This document shows, piece by piece, positions 6,661-6,712 of a stretch of 6,712 nucleotides of DNA. The stretch is from Bdellovibrionales bacterium. Its GTDB lineage: Bacteria; Bdellovibrionota; Bdellovibrionia; Bdellovibrionales; UBA1609. How positions within the stretch are numbered: the stretch's first letter is position 1; each line of letters starts with the position of its first letter. The translations under genes and the position numbers were made by a program. A model generated the notes under the pieces. That model did not search any database. It was not told the DNA's origin and worked only from the letters and a program-made list of their open reading frames with translations. Location of the stretch: assembly GCA_027451425.1 (NCBI GenBank), contig DAIDJH010000101.1:1-6712 (forward strand), in the 5' to 3' direction.

Positions 6661-6712
6661 GGCGAAGGGCTTGGTAAGGCGCCGGGGCTACGGGATAAAC
6701 TCACCGATCTTT
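6586..6712 (+). CDS. Possible partial open frame of unknown product running off the right edge
   Basis: A plus-strand frame, open from 6550 to the window end, reads LDGILRELLQNGHTGESLRE (residues 1-20 from 6586) and continues with MERQGEGLGKAPGLRDKLTD. It looks more protein-like than the minus frame opposite it: G is common at codon position 1, amphipathic helices are suggested, and 6591-6712 is about 58% GC, above the rest of the window. No good start codon is present (TTG at 6586 and 6598, no ribosome site) and I recognise no family. It overlaps the start of the AAA+/M41 frame head-on, so both cannot easily be real across 6590-6660. The left limit given is a guess. Confidence 0.3.
   Translation, partial: MDGILRELLQNGHTGESLRELMERQGEGLGKAPGLRDKLTDL

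Overview
The window looks like chromosomal DNA of a Gram-negative bacterium with roughly balanced GC. It holds four complete genes, the 3' end of a fifth, a protease gene that seems to lack its 5' part, and a short doubtful frame at the right edge. No RNA genes, CRISPR array, insertion sequence or origin were seen. The secreted protein at 4468-5220 reminds me of the many anonymous exported proteins of Bdellovibrio-like predators. That is recollection, so the assignment to Bdellovibrionota is weak.

Layout. Plus strand, 1-917: the C-terminal part of an iron-type superoxide dismutase, then after 32 bp a small membrane protein with two glycine-rich membrane segments (GSP17M/YflT-like). Minus strand, 4386-876: RNase R followed by a UbiB/ABC1-family kinase-like protein. 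The basic tail of RNase R is encoded over the first 43 codons of the kinase gene. The RNase R promoter places the transcription start almost on the ATG, which suggests a leaderless mRNA. Plus strand, 4468-5220: a 250-residue exported protein of unknown function, divergent from rnr across an 81-bp intergenic region. Minus strand, 6660-5215: a protein joining the C-terminal half of a Clp-type (HCLR) AAA+ module to an M41 zinc peptidase of the kind normally found in FtsH.

The themes are oxidative stress, RNA decay and proteolysis, but only rnr-ubiB and sod-membrane protein look like transcription units. The most notable item is the Clp-AAA+/M41 fusion. Its visible frame lacks the Walker A motif and has an in-frame TAG at 6690-6688. 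Near 6580-6595 the coding signal appears to switch from the minus to the plus strand, so a rearrangement, pseudogene or assembly junction is possible there.
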